Of a stretch of 64,000 nucleotides of DNA, positions 38,569 through 49,688 are shown one piece after another. The stretch spans positions 17,741 through 81,740 of the forward strand of contig DAIDJG010000540.1 in assembly GCA_027451445.1 (NCBI GenBank). The letters run 5' to 3'. Position 1 is the first letter of the stretch. Each line of letters begins with the position of its first letter. The notes beneath the pieces were generated by a model. That model ran no database searches. It saw nothing but the letters and a program-made list of their open reading frames with translations, and was not told the DNA's origin. Source of the DNA: Singulisphaera sp. (GTDB lineage: Bacteria; Planctomycetota; Planctomycetia; Isosphaerales; Isosphaeraceae). Position numbers and translations under genes: made by a program.

Positions 38569-39579
38569 CTACGTGACTTTCGAAGGGTCGTCCCGGCCAA
38601 GCATCCGTTTCAGGAGGGTTTTCCCGTTGCCGCTGACGAGCGCCCCGGCGGTTTCCTGCTCGAATGTGGCAGCAATCCAGCCCACGACTTTCTCCATATT
38701 GCCAAGTTCTGGAAGAGTCCGGTCGACGCCGAGGAAATCCGTACCGATGGCAATTCCCTGGAAACCCGGTTGCCCGTCGAAGGCGTGAGCCGCAACGCTT
38801 TCCAGCGCCGCCTTGAGTTGGCCGGGCGAGTGAAAGAACGGGGGACCGACGCTGAACCCAATGAACCCACCCAGCGCGCGCAGGCGACGCACGTTTTCGC
38901 TCGTGATCGCACGAGGGCGGGCGAAGCCCTCGTGAACCGGCGCACCGTGACTGTATACCGGAATGACCCGCTGCGCTCGATCCGAATCCGCCTCGAACCA
39001 GGCGAGAGCCTCACCACAGGCCTTTGGGTTCAGATGGGCCAGGTCGAACACAGGCCGCGCTCCGAGGCGAGACAAGCCCGCCAGCACGTCGAGAAATGAC
39101 TTCCCGAGCTCAGTGATCCCGCGATCATCGCCATCCGCCGACGAACCTCCAAGCGCGCTCGACGACGTATAGACCGGCTGGAACAGCCGCACTCCGCGCT
39201 CGAAGAGTTGCGGCAGCCGATCCAGGTCGGACGCGGTCCGAATCACCGCGTCGAACCCTTCCACACCAAGCACACCCCAGCAGAGCGATTCCGGTTCCTC
39301 GGACCAACGCTTGAGGTCTTCAGGCCCTTGCAAGAGCCGACCGGAGAACTCGGCCTCGTAGCGTGTTACGAGATCCGCCAGTGCGCGCCACGGATCCGCG
39401 TGGTGAGACCAGTCGTCTGCGCTGCGGTAGCACGATAGAACGGCGACCGTCGTGTCCTGAAGGTAGCCCTCGACCTGCCCGAGCCGCTGAGGCACCTGCG
39501 CACACCACGCCGGGTCGAACACGGTCGCTTCGCCCGAGTATTGGAGCAGCCAGTCCACGTGCAGGTCGATTAATCGCAT
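38569..39579 (-). CDS. Membrane dipeptidase-like (peptidase M19) protein
   Basis: 336 residues from the ATG at 39579, which avoids overlap with the preceding gene. Renal-dipeptidase pattern: HxD metal motif in LIDLHVDWLL, bridging Glu in WGVLGVEGFDA, and His residues in FDLAHLNPKA and IPVYSHGAPVHEG. Further motifs are FIGFSVGPPFF and IAIGTDFLGVDR. M19 enzymes are dinuclear zinc dipeptidases, many acting on D-configured or unusual dipeptides. No signal peptide is seen with this start. It is 11 nt from the upstream gene and 59 nt before DUF502. Confidence 0.87.
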   Translation of the reverse strand: MRLIDLHVDWLLQYSGEATVFDPAWCAQVPQRLGQVEGYLQDTTVAVLSCYRSADDWSHHADPWRALADLVTRYEAEFSGRLLQGPEDLKRWSEEPESLCWGVLGVEGFDAVIRTASDLDRLPQLFERGVRLFQPVYTSSSALGGSSADGDDRGITELGKSFLDVLAGLSRLGARPVFDLAHLNPKACGEALAWFEADSDRAQRVIPVYSHGAPVHEGFARPRAITSENVRRLRALGGFIGFSVGPPFFHSPGQLKAALESVAAHAFDGQPGFQGIAIGTDFLGVDRTLPELGNMEKVVGWIAATFEQETAGALVSGNGKTLLKRMLGRDDPSKVT

Positions 39580-39589
39580 GGCGCTTGGG

Positions 39590-41101
39590 TCAATCAGCCG
39601 GCGGCGGGTCGAGCGGGAGTCGATCCAGGAACCGATGGACAAGCCCTCGGAGCTCTGTCCAGCGGACGACATCGTGAGTGCTTTCGCCTTCATTCCGTCC
39701 GGACCACACAACCGGTGGGACCTGAGCGCTGGCAAACGTTGTCCCGGCGATGCCCTGGACACGAGACGGCCAGAAGATCCCCAGGCGAGAGGGGGGCGAC
39801 GGAACGACGTCGGCTGCCAACAATCCGTGCACCGAACGTGCGGGATTATCGCGCGCGTCGAGTGCCCTCGCGAGGATCTCCTCGCCCCAGCCCACAACGA
39901 CGGTTTCGCCCTGCTGCACCAGATGTAACGAGCGCCCGCCGACGCGTCCGACAGTTTGGCCGACCGGAGACGGATCCTTTTCGGGCACTGGGGACACGAA
40001 CGACGCGAGCAAACGCGGCAACACTGTTTCGCCCAGGTGCTTGGCCGCCGTCGCGTCCTTGGTGTGCAGTGCCAGGAGAAGGCTCACGACCTCGCCGTCC
40101 GCGTTACCATAAACTCCGATGCTGACCCCTCTCAAGACCGGCCAGAGATCGACCTCGGGGCGAACTTTCACAGCAGCAGCGGCGAGGTTCAAACGCGTGC
40201 GCAGTGGGGCGAGACCTGCGCGGGCGGGGTCGACTCGCTCGACGCGGTCGACCAGTGCAAACGCTCTTTCCCAGGACTCGGGTCGTGCTTCGATTGCGAC
40301 CGAAATCGCAGCGACGGCCGACTCGGCCGGAAGCCATTTGAGCCAGGACGGATCGATCGCCGCCGACTCTGGGATGTTGTCAAGGCTGGTGGTCAGATCG
40401 AGCTTCAGCGTGTCGGCATCGAGATCCAGCCTTCCGTCAATTAAGCGGCAACCGAGTGCGCGAAACGCCTCGTTCGACCGGCGCACCAGCATGGGACAGG
40501 ATTGGGCGAGCGCGCCCGGTTCAATCCGAATCCGAAGACCCGATTGTGATCCCGTCGTCTGGAATGACGGAGGATTCTCCAGTCCGGCCTGGAGGTCCGC
40601 GCGTGAGCCGGCCAGGACGAGTCGATCCACGGTTCGCGCCATCAACGGCGCTCCCGGGGGTCCGAGACGGTCTACGGCCGTTTCATTCACGGGCGGTTCG
40701 CTCGCGCCGTCGGTTAATACCAACGCTGTCGCCAGCGACGCAAACGTGCCGTCATCTCGAGGCAAACAGGCTTGCCAGCGCGGGTGGCCGTCGATCGAGT
40801 CAAACGAGAGAGACACCACGGTATCGTCGAGCAAACTCAGCTCCGACGCCATTCCCGGGTTCAGGACCGCGATCAGAGCTTCGGTTGATTTGCCGAGGGT
40901 CGCGCGTGACGCTCGTTTCCAGGCCGCCAGGGCCGCCGCGGGATGCGGCGAACGCGCTCCTGCGAACAGCGAGAGAATGCGTTCGCACTGCTGGTCTGGC
41001 CGATCCAGCCGAAGGGTCATCGTCGCGGCCGGCTCTGCTCCATTCGCGCGACTGACCGCGAGCACCATCAGGATTGCGAAAACGAACCGCACGCGCAGCA
41101 T
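39590..41101 (-). CDS. Exported protein of unknown function
   Basis: 503 residues with a Sec signal peptide (about 1-22, cleaved near ANG-A). The rest is a soluble alpha/beta protein with repeated patterns such as DDTVVSLSFDSIDGHPRW and GETVVVGWGEEILARAL, typical of the loosely defined planctomycete 'DUF3352-like' proteins. That label is a guess. No catalytic motif is visible. First gene of the operon with the M19 peptidase and DUF502, so it may act in cell-envelope peptide handling; this is inference from context. Confidence 0.55.
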   Translation of the reverse strand: MLRVRFVFAILMVLAVSRANGAEPAATMTLRLDRPDQQCERILSLFAGARSPHPAAALAAWKRASRATLGKSTEALIAVLNPGMASELSLLDDTVVSLSFDSIDGHPRWQACLPRDDGTFASLATALVLTDGASEPPVNETAVDRLGPPGAPLMARTVDRLVLAGSRADLQAGLENPPSFQTTGSQSGLRIRIEPGALAQSCPMLVRRSNEAFRALGCRLIDGRLDLDADTLKLDLTTSLDNIPESAAIDPSWLKWLPAESAVAAISVAIEARPESWERAFALVDRVERVDPARAGLAPLRTRLNLAAAAVKVRPEVDLWPVLRGVSIGVYGNADGEVVSLLLALHTKDATAAKHLGETVLPRLLASFVSPVPEKDPSPVGQTVGRVGGRSLHLVQQGETVVVGWGEEILARALDARDNPARSVHGLLAADVVPSPPSRLGIFWPSRVQGIAGTTFASAQVPPVVWSGRNEGESTHDVVRWTELRGLVHRFLDRLPLDPPPAD

Positions 41102-41343
41102 GAACGCTCCCTCACCCGAACTTTTGGTGAGGGGCTATTGTGGATCGGCCCCAGCGCTCCGATCAAGGGGCGACGGCGAATTCGCGGCGAAAAAACGCGT
41201 GTCGGCCTCCACGGCTTTGGACTTGAGGGAAAAACCGGTCTCTGCTAGATTTCGCCGCGCGCAGAGTCGGCACGTCATGCGCCTGACCGATTCGTCGACG
41301 CGATTCGCACGATACCCGCCAGACCGGCAAGGAGGCCACTGGC

Positions 41344-42501
41344 ATGAACCGCCGCACGGCCTTGTTAATGACGATGCTCCTGGGCGGACTCGTTCCCCGT
41401 AACCTGCTCGCGCAGAGTGCGGGGAAGCGCAGCAGCCGAAAGCTCCAGCCGGCGAAGAGCCGCCGCGAGACCGACGATGCCGCGGACGAGTCCAACGATA
41501 GAACGACCGACAAGGCCCTCGACGACGATCCCTCGACGGAAATTCCGCCCGAAGCTGGTCAGCGCTGGAAGCGCTGGGACATTTCCGGATATACCGGACT
41601 GCCCGAACACCCCGCGGGGACCGTCCCGCAGAACGCGATCGTCGAGTGGATCTTCCGACGCACCGGAACACCGACCTGGTACGGGGAAAAGACCGCGGCC
41701 CTCAGTGCGCGCCGCGCCGAGATCCGCGCGTATCACGATGCCGAGACGCTCAAAAAAGTCGGCGACGTCATTGAGCGATTTACCCATGCCAGTGAAGATA
41801 TTCTCTCGCTTCGCGTTCGAATCGTGACCGCCGTCGATACCCGCTGGCGTTACGCTGTGTTCTCGCGCTTGACCCCGGTAAGCAGCGGTCCGCAGGGCCA
41901 GCAGATCTGGACCCTCAAGAGCGAAGACGCCGCATTTGTGCTCGCCCAGATGCAGATTAATCAGGGCTTCCGGCTGCTGATCAACGACACATATTCTATG
42001 GTCAACGGCCAGAATCTGAAAATCGAAAAGTTCATCCCCCGCGCCTTCACGGGCGGTATGCAGCGGACCAGCACGGCGGGCTTTGGCGCTCAGCCCAAGG
42101 TCGAACAGATCGACGAGGGCGTCTGGCTCCGCTTGAGCCCCCTCCTGAGCTACGAGGGCGATACTCTCGACATCTACATTGACTTGATGGTCAATACGGT
42201 GAAGTCGCTACACCGCACCCGCGTCATCGCTCCTCGGGAGATCGGCCCGAATGAAATCACCCTCGACGTCCCAGAGGTTCTCGAGTCGCGTTTGAGCCAG
42301 ACGGTCAAGGATTGGCCGCTCGGTCAGTCGCTCCTCATCTCCGGCGGGATTCATCCGGGCGTGCTCGATAACAAGAACGGCTTTTTGAACATGCGCATTC
42401 CGGGAACGTATCCGACAGATACCGAGCTGCTCGTCTTTCTCGAGGCCGAGACCGCTCCCAAAGCCAAAAAAATCACTAAGCGCGAAGCCGATCGCGATTG
42501 A
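41344..42501 (+). CDS. Exported protein of unknown function, possible secretin-like domain
   Basis: 385 residues; AAGGAGG lies 8-10 nt upstream. A signal peptide covers about 1-24 (LLGGLVPRNLLAQ), then a charged linker rich in Lys/Asp/Ser (25-70). The folded part (about 105-375) includes ILSLRVRIVTAVDTRWRY, then GVWLRLSPLLSYEGDTLDI, which resemble beta-strand pairs of secretin/type II-III secretion proteins. There are no clear N domains or pilotin site. Transcribed divergently from the preceding operon. Confidence 0.5.
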   Translation: MNRRTALLMTMLLGGLVPRNLLAQSAGKRSSRKLQPAKSRRETDDAADESNDRTTDKALDDDPSTEIPPEAGQRWKRWDISGYTGLPEHPAGTVPQNAIVEWIFRRTGTPTWYGEKTAALSARRAEIRAYHDAETLKKVGDVIERFTHASEDILSLRVRIVTAVDTRWRYAVFSRLTPVSSGPQGQQIWTLKSEDAAFVLAQMQINQGFRLLINDTYSMVNGQNLKIEKFIPRAFTGGMQRTSTAGFGAQPKVEQIDEGVWLRLSPLLSYEGDTLDIYIDLMVNTVKSLHRTRVIAPREIGPNEITLDVPEVLESRLSQTVKDWPLGQSLLISGGIHPGVLDNKNGFLNMRIPGTYPTDTELLVFLEAETAPKAKKITKREADRD

Positions 42502-42995
42502 GTTGCAATCGACCTGTCGGGCGCGTGCGCTCACCCTGCCAACTTCTCATAGCGACGAACCTATACCCCTTCTTCGCGCCAGGCCGCGGCGCGACCGTGA
42601 GCAGCCCCAAAGTCAGCCGCGCTTGCTTGGACCGCGATCCTACGGCCGCTCGCCGCCTTCACTCCGTGCTGCCCATTCGGCCGGTGATCAGGAAACCTGG
42701 ATCCACGGCACTCCGGGAACGCTACTTCGATCGGACTCTCCACCTTGTGGGCCGTGCGCAGTTCGCGCCGACCGTAGCGGGGAGAGTTCTGAGTGCGATC
42801 GTGGGCTGGGGTTCGTCCGCTTGCGTGACGACCAAGCAACGCATCTCGCGTTTTTCCGGCTCTCATACCCGTGGACAAGCCGTCGCGGCTGTTGTTCAAT
42901 TCCTCCAGGGGAGCGCCGGCGGTGTCCCCTACGCCGGTCGCTGATTCGCGAAGAATGGTTTCATCGCTTTTCTTCACAACGAGAGGAAGACCATC
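42502..42995. other. Intergenic region upstream of oxalate decarboxylase
   Basis: 494 nt. Several open frames cross it on both strands, but none has a ribosome-binding site with a plausible protein. Composition is like the coding surroundings, so a decayed gene is possible. It should contain the promoter of the 42996 gene. Confidence 0.4.
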
Positions 42996-44225
42996 GTGTC
43001 CGATCTACAGCGTCGGGAGTTCTTGACCGGGGCGGCCGCCTTCGCCGCGGCGACCGCAACGCTTGCCGGGGCCGAACGTGCGTCGGGCGCAGACGACCCG
43101 CCGCGGCCTGTCCGCGGCGACAAGGGGGCTCCGATTCTCGGCCCGTCGAACCCTTCGCGCGAGGCGCAGAGCCCGGATCGCCTGAACCCGCCAGTGACGG
43201 ACAGCGGCACGCTCCCCACCTTGAGATGGTCGTTTGCCGACAGCCACATCAAGATGAGGGAAGGCGGCTGGTCGCGGCAGACGACCATCCGGGAGATACC
43301 CTCCTCGACGGACCTCGCCCTCGTCAACATGCGGCTCAAGGCCGGCGGGGTCCGTGAGCTGCACTGGCACAAGCCGGCTGAGTGGGCCTTCATGGTCAAG
43401 GGGCGGGCGCGAATCACGGCGATCGACGAGCAGGGACGCGCCTTCCAGGAAGACGTTGGCGAAGGGGACATCTGGAACTTCCCGTCCGGCATCCCGCATT
43501 CGATTCAGGGCCTGGAAGGGGACGGCGCGGAGTTCGTGCTGGTCTTCGACGATGGAAACTTCAGCGAAGATAGCACGTTCTCGGTCACCGACTGGATTGC
43601 TCATACCCCGCGCGAGGTCCTCGCCAAGAACTTCGGAGTTCCCGAGCGCGCATTTGCCAACATCCCCGAGAAGGAGCGTTTCATCTTCCAGTCCAAGGTG
43701 CCTGGCCCGCTCAGCGAGGATCGGGTCGCCGGCGCCGGGCCGTTGCCCATGCCGTTCAGCTACCGCTTGCTGGCGCAGGAACCGATCCGCACGAAAGGCG
43801 GCACGGTTCGGATTTCGGATTCGACGAATTTCCCAGTAGCAACGACGATTGCCGCGGCGTTTGTCGAAATCGAGCCCGGTGCCATGCGCGAGCTGCACTG
43901 GCACCCCAATGCGAACGAGGCGCAGTACTACATCTCTGGTCAGGCGCGTATGACCGTATTCGCCGCCCATGAAACCGCGGGTACCTTCGACTACCAGCCG
44001 GGCGATGTCGGCTTCGTGCCGAGGAACATGGGACACTACATCGAGAATACGGGTAAGACGACGTTGCGGTTCCTCGAACTTTGGAGGGCCGACAAGTTCG
44101 CCGATATCTCGCTCCGGCAATGGCTCGCGTTTACGCCGGCCGAGCTGGTGGCTGCGAACGTAAAGATCGACACGTCGATCCTCGCGAACATCCCGAAGCA
44201 CAAGACGCCGGTGGTGCCAGCGTGA
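42996..44225 (+). CDS. oxdC: Tat-exported bicupin oxalate decarboxylase
   Basis: 409 residues, GTG start with GAGAGGAAG upstream. Tat signal: QRREFLTGAAAFAAATA. Two cupin domains each carry a complete manganese site: H123, H125, E129, H168 in the first and H301, H303, E308, H347 in the second. The lid loop after the first cupin reads SEDST (190-194), close to the SENST loop of Bacillus OxdC whose Glu is needed for decarboxylation. This favours oxalate decarboxylase (oxalate to formate and CO2) over oxidase. No formyl-CoA or formate gene is adjacent. Confidence 0.92.
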   Translation: MSDLQRREFLTGAAAFAAATATLAGAERASGADDPPRPVRGDKGAPILGPSNPSREAQSPDRLNPPVTDSGTLPTLRWSFADSHIKMREGGWSRQTTIREIPSSTDLALVNMRLKAGGVRELHWHKPAEWAFMVKGRARITAIDEQGRAFQEDVGEGDIWNFPSGIPHSIQGLEGDGAEFVLVFDDGNFSEDSTFSVTDWIAHTPREVLAKNFGVPERAFANIPEKERFIFQSKVPGPLSEDRVAGAGPLPMPFSYRLLAQEPIRTKGGTVRISDSTNFPVATTIAAAFVEIEPGAMRELHWHPNANEAQYYISGQARMTVFAAHETAGTFDYQPGDVGFVPRNMGHYIENTGKTTLRFLELWRADKFADISLRQWLAFTPAELVAANVKIDTSILANIPKHKTPVVPA

Positions 44226-44246
44226 GCGATCGTGCAGCGCGAACTC

Positions 44247-44276
44247 CGCGGGCTCGGGTCTTTTCCCGAGCCCGCG
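44247..44276 (+). terminator. Strong 12-bp hairpin after oxdC
   Basis: CGCGGGCTCGGG (44247-44258) pairs perfectly with CCCGAGCCCGCG (44265-44276) around TCTTTT, 21 nt after the oxdC stop. No T-run follows, so termination efficiency is uncertain. The rest of the gap to 44615 shows no gene. Confidence 0.65.
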
Positions 44277-44614
44277 ACGAATCACGTGGTTGACATCGCG
44301 TCTTCGGCTCAGTTCGCGGCTCAGTCACCACACGCTGTCTCAAGACGCGAAAAAGCGCGCAATTCCGGGGAACGGATGTTGATCGTGCATGCGCTCGGGC
44401 AGCCTGGTAAACTGAATGAGTTGGACGCCGCCAGTCGAGTTGCGCTCGACCGGCCAATGCCATGCATTGCACCCACCTGTGGCAGTCGCTTCTGAGCTTT
44501 CAGGACGACGGCCAGCCGCTCTCCCGGTTTCTCTTGTGCGATCGTCCGCAGCCTGTGCGCGACGGAGTCGCTGAGGATCACTGCATGAGGCCGTCGCTCG
44601 GAAAAGGGAACCGC

Positions 44615-47600
44615 ATGCGTCGACGTTGCGTGGCGTCCGCCCTTCTGCTTGTCGCACTCTCCGCAGCCGCGCTTGCGAGTGATCGCCCGCCAGCGGTGCG
44701 CTGGGATTTCGGCTCCGAAGAGTCGACGCCACTGCGCCCGGACGGTGGCGTGCACCGCGATGTACCAGGTCCGCGCCCGCCGGAGTATCCAGACTTCGAA
44801 CCGGGCAATACCGCCGTTCGCCTCGACGGTCGCGGTGCCCATCTGGCGTTCGACGACCCCGGCCCGGCCAGCCCATTCGATTTTTCGAACGGCGATGCCA
44901 TCACGGTCGAGGCGTGGGTGCAACTGGACGATCTGAGGCCGGGTGAGAACCTCTACGTCGTCGCCAAGGGACGCACCGGGAATCCGGTCTTCGCCGCCGA
45001 CAACCAGAACTGGGCGCTTCGTGTCCGTGAGCACGCCGGTAAGGCGTGCGTCAGCTTTCTGTTTGCGACGCCACCCGCCAAGGACGCGGTGGCGGGCCAG
45101 CAGTGGCACCGCTGGACCACCGGCGAAGGCTTCGCGCCGGGCCGTGCGTGGCACCATATCGCGGCGGCGTACCGCTTCGGTGACCCTTCGAGTGTACGCG
45201 CCTGGATCGATGGGAAGCTTCGTACCGGCGCGTGGGACATGGGGGGCGCCTCGAACCAGGCTCCGGTTGTCGACGACGACGCCATCTGGATCGGATCGGC
45301 GCTCGGAGGGCATGCGTCCAACAGCTTCCGCGGGTGCCTCGACTCCGTCGCCATTCACCGTCAGGCGCTCGACGACGCCGTCATGAAGACGCGGTTCCGG
45401 CGCACGGGTCCCGAGCTTGCTGACAAACCTGCCCCCGAAGTTATGCCCGATCTCGGCACGCTGCCGTCCGGACAGGTCCTCGTCACATTTCACGAAGGGA
45501 TGCCGGCGCAGGACCGCTGGCTCTTCATCGGCGAGTCGCTGCCGAAAGAGACGGCACGCTGGAACACCGAGGCGTTCCTGCTGCCCCGCTTGCCCCTTCG
45601 CTACGACGCCTGGGGCATCCGCGACGCCTGGCAGGCGCCCGTCCTCACTCGGCTCGCGGCCGATCTGACGCTCGCACCAGGCAAGCATCGGTTCCTGTTG
45701 CGCGTCCGCGGGCTCAGCCGGCTCTGGATCAACGGAACCGTCGTCGCGCGCTCGAAACCACACGGCGGCTCACCGAGTGGCGAGGAACCGATCACCCCCG
45801 TCGCGGTCCCCCCTCGACCGGGACTGCGCGCGGCCGAACACCGTCAGCAGGAGGTGGTGGCGGAGGCTGTCGTCGGAGCGGACAGGGCCTGCCGCGTCGT
45901 GCTCGAGACGCTCGTTGGCGGAAAAGCCCTGCGTCCGGAGCCGGGAGAGCTATGTGTCGCGCTGGAGACGGCCGACGGCCGATCCTTCACACTCCTCGCG
46001 GCCGAACATTCCGGTGCGACACCGATGCCACTTACCGAATCGGGCATCGAGTCCGCGCTCGCCCGCCAGGAGGCAGCGCTCCACGCGTTCGACGATCGCG
46101 TTCGGCGATCGGCCTCGGCGAGTCAGGACGACTTCTGGAAAAAGCGGCACGACGCTGCCCGCGCGTGGGCGAGCGCGCACGCCGCGCCCACAGTGCCGGC
46201 GGTCTCTGATCACCCGGTTGACGCATTCCTCGGGGCGAAGATCGAACGTGCCCGCCAGGAAAGCGCGCAAACGCCCGCCGGCGTCGCGGAACAGTTTCAC
46301 ACCAAGGTGCTGCAAATCCTCCGCGAGAATTGTTTCCGCTGTCACGGCGAGAAGGAAAAAGGCGAGTTGAGGCTCAACTCCCGGCAGTTTGTTCTCAAGG
46401 GGGGGGCATCCGGCGAGCCAGCCGTCGTGCCCGGAGCCCCGGAGGAAAGCGAGCTGCTCCAACGCGTGCGCGCTGAGGATTCGGACGAGCGCATGCCGCC
46501 GGGCGGAAAGGCTTTGACCGCGGAGCAATGTGCCACGCTCGAAACGTGGATCAAGGGGGGTGCGTTGTGGCCGGCGCCGCCGCTCGCGCCCGAGGAGGTG
46601 CGGACGTCTCCCATTGTCGGTGACACAGCGTTCCTGCGACGCGTGTACCTCGACACGGTCGGGTTACCGCCGAGCGAGGAGGATGTCAGAGCTTTCCTCG
46701 CGGATCCAGCGCCGGACAAGCGGGGCAGGGTCGTCGACCGGCTCCTCGCCGATGAGGGCTGGGCCGATCACTGGATGAGCTACTGGCAGGATGTCCTGGC
46801 GGAGAACCCGACGCTTCTCAATCCCAGTTTGAACACGACCGGCCCGTTCCGCTGGTTCCTGTATGACGCGCTGCGCGACGGCAAAGCGCTCGATCGGCTC
46901 GTCTCCGAGCTCATCCTGTTGCGCGGTGGACCGCACGATGGCGGGAGCGCCGGGTTCGGGATCGCGGCGGACAACGACGCCCCGTTCGCCGCCAAGGGGC
47001 AGATCGTCGCGAGCGCGTTTCTGGGTATCGAGCTCCAGTGTGCGCGGTGCCACGACTCGCCCTACCACAGCACCAAGCAGCGCGATCTGTACTCACTCGC
47101 GGCGTTGTTCGAGCGGAAGCCGGTGACAGTGCCGAAGTCGAGCCGCGTGCCGGACGCATTCTTCGCGAAGAAGGCACGCGAATCCCTGATCAAGGTTACG
47201 CTGAAACCGGGTGAACCGATCCCGCCGGAGTGGCCGTTCGGGGCGGTCACCGGCAGCGCGGACGATCCCGCGCTCGATCCGCTAATCCACAACCCGCGCG
47301 ATCCGCGCGAGCGTCTGGCCGCACTTGTTACCGCACCGAGCAACACCCGGTTCGCCCAGGTCGTCGTGAACCGTGTATGGAAGCGGCTCATGGGGGCAGG
47401 TTTTGTCGAGCCAGCGAACGACTGGGAAGGGCACGCGCCCAGCCATCCGGAGCTGCTCGACTGGCTCGCGCACGAATTCGTGGTGCACGACTACGATCTC
47501 AAGCACGTGGCCCGCGTGATCCTCACTTCGAACGCCTATCAGCGCGAGGCCGTTGGCCAGAACCTGTCAGCCACGCCCGAGCGCCGGTTCTTCAACGCGC

Positions 47601-48331
47601 CGGAGCGGCGCCGCTTGACCGCGGAGCAGGTGGTCGACTCACTTTTCGCCGCCGCAGGCCAGCGGATGGATGTCGAGGAGTTCACGTTTGACCCGGATGG
47701 CCGACGCCCCGCAAGCAACCGCATCAGCCTGGGAACACCGCGCAGGGCCTGGATGTTCGCCAGCCTCGCGAATGAGCGCGATCGGCCCAGCCTTAGCCTG
47801 CCGCGCGCTCGGGCGGTGGCCGACATCCTCACCGCGTTCGGCTGGACCGGCTCGCGACAGAACCCGCGCACCGACCGCGAAACAGCGCCAAACGCGCTTC
47901 AACCCGGCGCCCTGGCCAACAGCGTCGCGTCGGCTTGGCTCACACGTGCGGCCGTTGGCAGCGCACTGGCCGAGATTGCGGTCGACGCACGGTCTCCCGA
48001 GTCGCTGGTCGATCGGCTCTTCCTGCGCTACCTCGGCCGGCAGCCGACCGTCGCGGAGCGGGCACCTTTGGTCGAGGCACTCTCGGCGGGTTTCGCCCAC
48101 CGCGTTGTACCCGTTGCCGAGGTGAAATGGCCACTGCCGCCGGAGCGGCTACCGCGGGTCACCTGGTCGAACCATCTCCGAGAAGAGGCGACGACCATCG
48201 CCCTGGAGCTCGAACGCCGCGCCCGGATCGGTCCGCCGGCCGACCCGAGACTCCGCCCTGAGTGGCGCGAGGGATTCGAGGATGTGGTCTGGGGGATCAC
48301 CAATCTGCGCGAGTTTGTCTGGGTGCCATGA
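44615..48331 (+). CDS. LamG-containing PSD1 cytochrome protein (PSCyt1, DUF1549, DUF1553)
   Basis: 1238 residues from the ATG at 44615, with AAAGGGA upstream and a signal peptide ([12 protein letters not shown]). Order: LamG/concanavalin-like domain (about 40-255) with HHIAAAYRF and IWIGSALGG; a Gly/Pro-rich middle; PSCyt1 heme site CFRCH near 573; DUF1549 from about 670 ([20 protein letters not shown]); a second CxxCH (CARCH) near 808; PSD1/DUF1553 from about 895 ([19 protein letters not shown], then SNAYQRE). Such proteins are a planctomycete expansion and probably bind c-type heme in the periplasm. It forms a pair with the downstream DUF1501 protein. Their reaction is not established. Confidence 0.93.
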   Translation: MRRRCVASALLLVALSAAALASDRPPAVRWDFGSEESTPLRPDGGVHRDVPGPRPPEYPDFEPGNTAVRLDGRGAHLAFDDPGPASPFDFSNGDAITVEAWVQLDDLRPGENLYVVAKGRTGNPVFAADNQNWALRVREHAGKACVSFLFATPPAKDAVAGQQWHRWTTGEGFAPGRAWHHIAAAYRFGDPSSVRAWIDGKLRTGAWDMGGASNQAPVVDDDAIWIGSALGGHASNSFRGCLDSVAIHRQALDDAVMKTRFRRTGPELADKPAPEVMPDLGTLPSGQVLVTFHEGMPAQDRWLFIGESLPKETARWNTEAFLLPRLPLRYDAWGIRDAWQAPVLTRLAADLTLAPGKHRFLLRVRGLSRLWINGTVVARSKPHGGSPSGEEPITPVAVPPRPGLRAAEHRQQEVVAEAVVGADRACRVVLETLVGGKALRPEPGELCVALETADGRSFTLLAAEHSGATPMPLTESGIESALARQEAALHAFDDRVRRSASASQDDFWKKRHDAARAWASAHAAPTVPAVSDHPVDAFLGAKIERARQESAQTPAGVAEQFHTKVLQILRENCFRCHGEKEKGELRLNSRQFVLKGGASGEPAVVPGAPEESELLQRVRAEDSDERMPPGGKALTAEQCATLETWIKGGALWPAPPLAPEEVRTSPIVGDTAFLRRVYLDTVGLPPSEEDVRAFLADPAPDKRGRVVDRLLADEGWADHWMSYWQDVLAENPTLLNPSLNTTGPFRWFLYDALRDGKALDRLVSELILLRGGPHDGGSAGFGIAADNDAPFAAKGQIVASAFLGIELQCARCHDSPYHSTKQRDLYSLAALFERKPVTVPKSSRVPDAFFAKKARESLIKVTLKPGEPIPPEWPFGAVTGSADDPALDPLIHNPRDPRERLAALVTAPSNTRFAQVVVNRVWKRLMGAGFVEPANDWEGHAPSHPELLDWLAHEFVVHDYDLKHVARVILTSNAYQREAVGQNLSATPERRFFNAPERRRLTAEQVVDSLFAAAGQRMDVEEFTFDPDGRRPASNRISLGTPRRAWMFASLANERDRPSLSLPRARAVADILTAFGWTGSRQNPRTDRETAPNALQPGALANSVASAWLTRAAVGSALAEIAVDARSPESLVDRLFLRYLGRQPTVAERAPLVEALSAGFAHRVVPVAEVKWPLPPERLPRVTWSNHLREEATTIALELERRARIGPPADPRLRPEWREGFEDVVWGITNLREFVWVP

Positions 48332-48380
48332 TTCCGGAGCCTTTGTCGGGTCTATCGTGTCCTTGCCGGGAAAGCCGACC

Positions 48381-49646
48381 ATGGATCGACGTGAGTTTCT
48401 GACTGCTGGAGCGGCCGCCGTCTTGACCGCCACGCTTGCTCGTCCGTCTGCCGCCGAGGCAGCCCCGAGGGGCAAGGCCGAGCATGTGATCTCGATCTGG
48501 CTGGGTGGCGGGATGGGACAGATCGATACGTTCGACCCGAAGCGACGGGGCGACCCGGCCAAGAAGCAGGCCGGCTCATACTACGACAGCATACCGACCG
48601 CCGTGCCGGGCGTACGGGTGTGCGAGCACCTCAAACAACTTGCGCCGCTGATGGACCGTGTGACGGTGGTGCGGACCGTCAATCACGCGGTAATCGACGA
48701 GCACGCCGCCGCCACCAACCGGATGCACACGGGGCGGCCCGTCAGCGGGACGGTCGTGTACCCATCACTCGGCTCGGCCATCGCCCATGAACGTGGCGCG
48801 GCCGCGGACGGGGCGCCTCCGTACGTGGTGATCGGCTATCCGAATGTCACCCGTGGCCCCGGTTTTCTCGGTGCCCGGCACGGATACCTGTACCTTACCG
48901 AGACCGGCCATGGCCCGGCCGGCTTATCGCGCCCCGACGGCATCAGCGCCGCGCGCCAGTCGCGCCGCGAGGGGTTACTTGCGGGTCTGCGGAAGCAACA
49001 GGTGGGAGACGACCCTCGGCTGCGCGACTACGACGATGCGATCGACCAGAGCCTGAAGCTGAGCGGTCCTGAATTCAACCGCAGCTTTCAGCTCGACCAG
49101 GAGCCGGCCGACCTGCGCACGCGCTACGGCGGTGAATTCGGTCAGCGCTGTCTGCTGGCGAGGCGACTGGTGGAGCGCGGGGTCCGGTTCATCGAGGTCG
49201 CGCATAACCTGAACTTCCTCAACGGTGCCGGCTGGGACGTCCACAACCAGGGAATCCTGAAACAGCACGCCTTGATCCAGGAAATGGATACGGCCATTTC
49301 GGCTCTCATCACCGATCTCGAATCCCGGCGCATGCTGGACAAGACCTTGATCGTGATCACCACCGAATTCGGCCGTCCCCCGGAATTCGACAGCGGCGGC
49401 GGTCGAGGGCACCAGGGAAGCGCCTTCAGTTGCGTCCTGGCCGGCGGCGGCCTGAGTCATCGCGGCGCTTACGGCGAAACCGACGACCTGGCCAAAAAGA
49501 TCACGGCCGATCCGGTCAGTGTCCCCGACTTTTTCGCTACGATTCACGCCGCACTCGGGATCGATCCTGCGAAGCACCTCTACGATGGCGACCGCCCCGT
49601 TCCCATCACCGACATGGGGCAGCCCATCAAGGCGCTGTTTAGCTGA
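48381..49646 (+). CDS. DUF1501 family (sulfatase-like fold) Tat-exported protein
   Basis: 421 residues from the ATG at 48381, 49 nt after the PSD1 stop. Tat signal: [19 protein letters not shown]. Family motifs: [19 protein letters not shown] near the start, [49 protein letters not shown] and [18 protein letters not shown]1501 proteins share the alkaline-phosphatase/sulfatase-like fold and nearly always pair with a PSD1 gene in planctomycetes. The pair is probably co-transcribed, and both products are exported. Confidence 0.94.
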   Translation: MDRREFLTAGAAAVLTATLARPSAAEAAPRGKAEHVISIWLGGGMGQIDTFDPKRRGDPAKKQAGSYYDSIPTAVPGVRVCEHLKQLAPLMDRVTVVRTVNHAVIDEHAAATNRMHTGRPVSGTVVYPSLGSAIAHERGAAADGAPPYVVIGYPNVTRGPGFLGARHGYLYLTETGHGPAGLSRPDGISAARQSRREGLLAGLRKQQVGDDPRLRDYDDAIDQSLKLSGPEFNRSFQLDQEPADLRTRYGGEFGQRCLLARRLVERGVRFIEVAHNLNFLNGAGWDVHNQGILKQHALIQEMDTAISALITDLESRRMLDKTLIVITTEFGRPPEFDSGGGRGHQGSAFSCVLAGGGLSHRGAYGETDDLAKKITADPVSVPDFFATIHAALGIDPAKHLYDGDRPVPITDMGQPIKALFS

Positions 49647-49688
49647 ATCGTCTTCCTCAATCCGGAAATTCCGACGGAGGCATATTGA

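Noticed and set aside
42498..42944. 148-residue open frame before oxdC
   Set aside because: It overlaps the preceding stop, has no ribosome-binding site, and the protein has no recognisable fold or motif.
43005..44285. 426-residue frame antisense to oxdC
   Set aside because: Shadow of the bicupin gene, Arg-rich with no motif.
44321..45763. 480-residue minus-strand frame over the start of the PSD1 gene
   Set aside because: The plus-strand gene has a signal peptide, LamG motifs and a ribosome-binding site; the antisense frame shows no domain.
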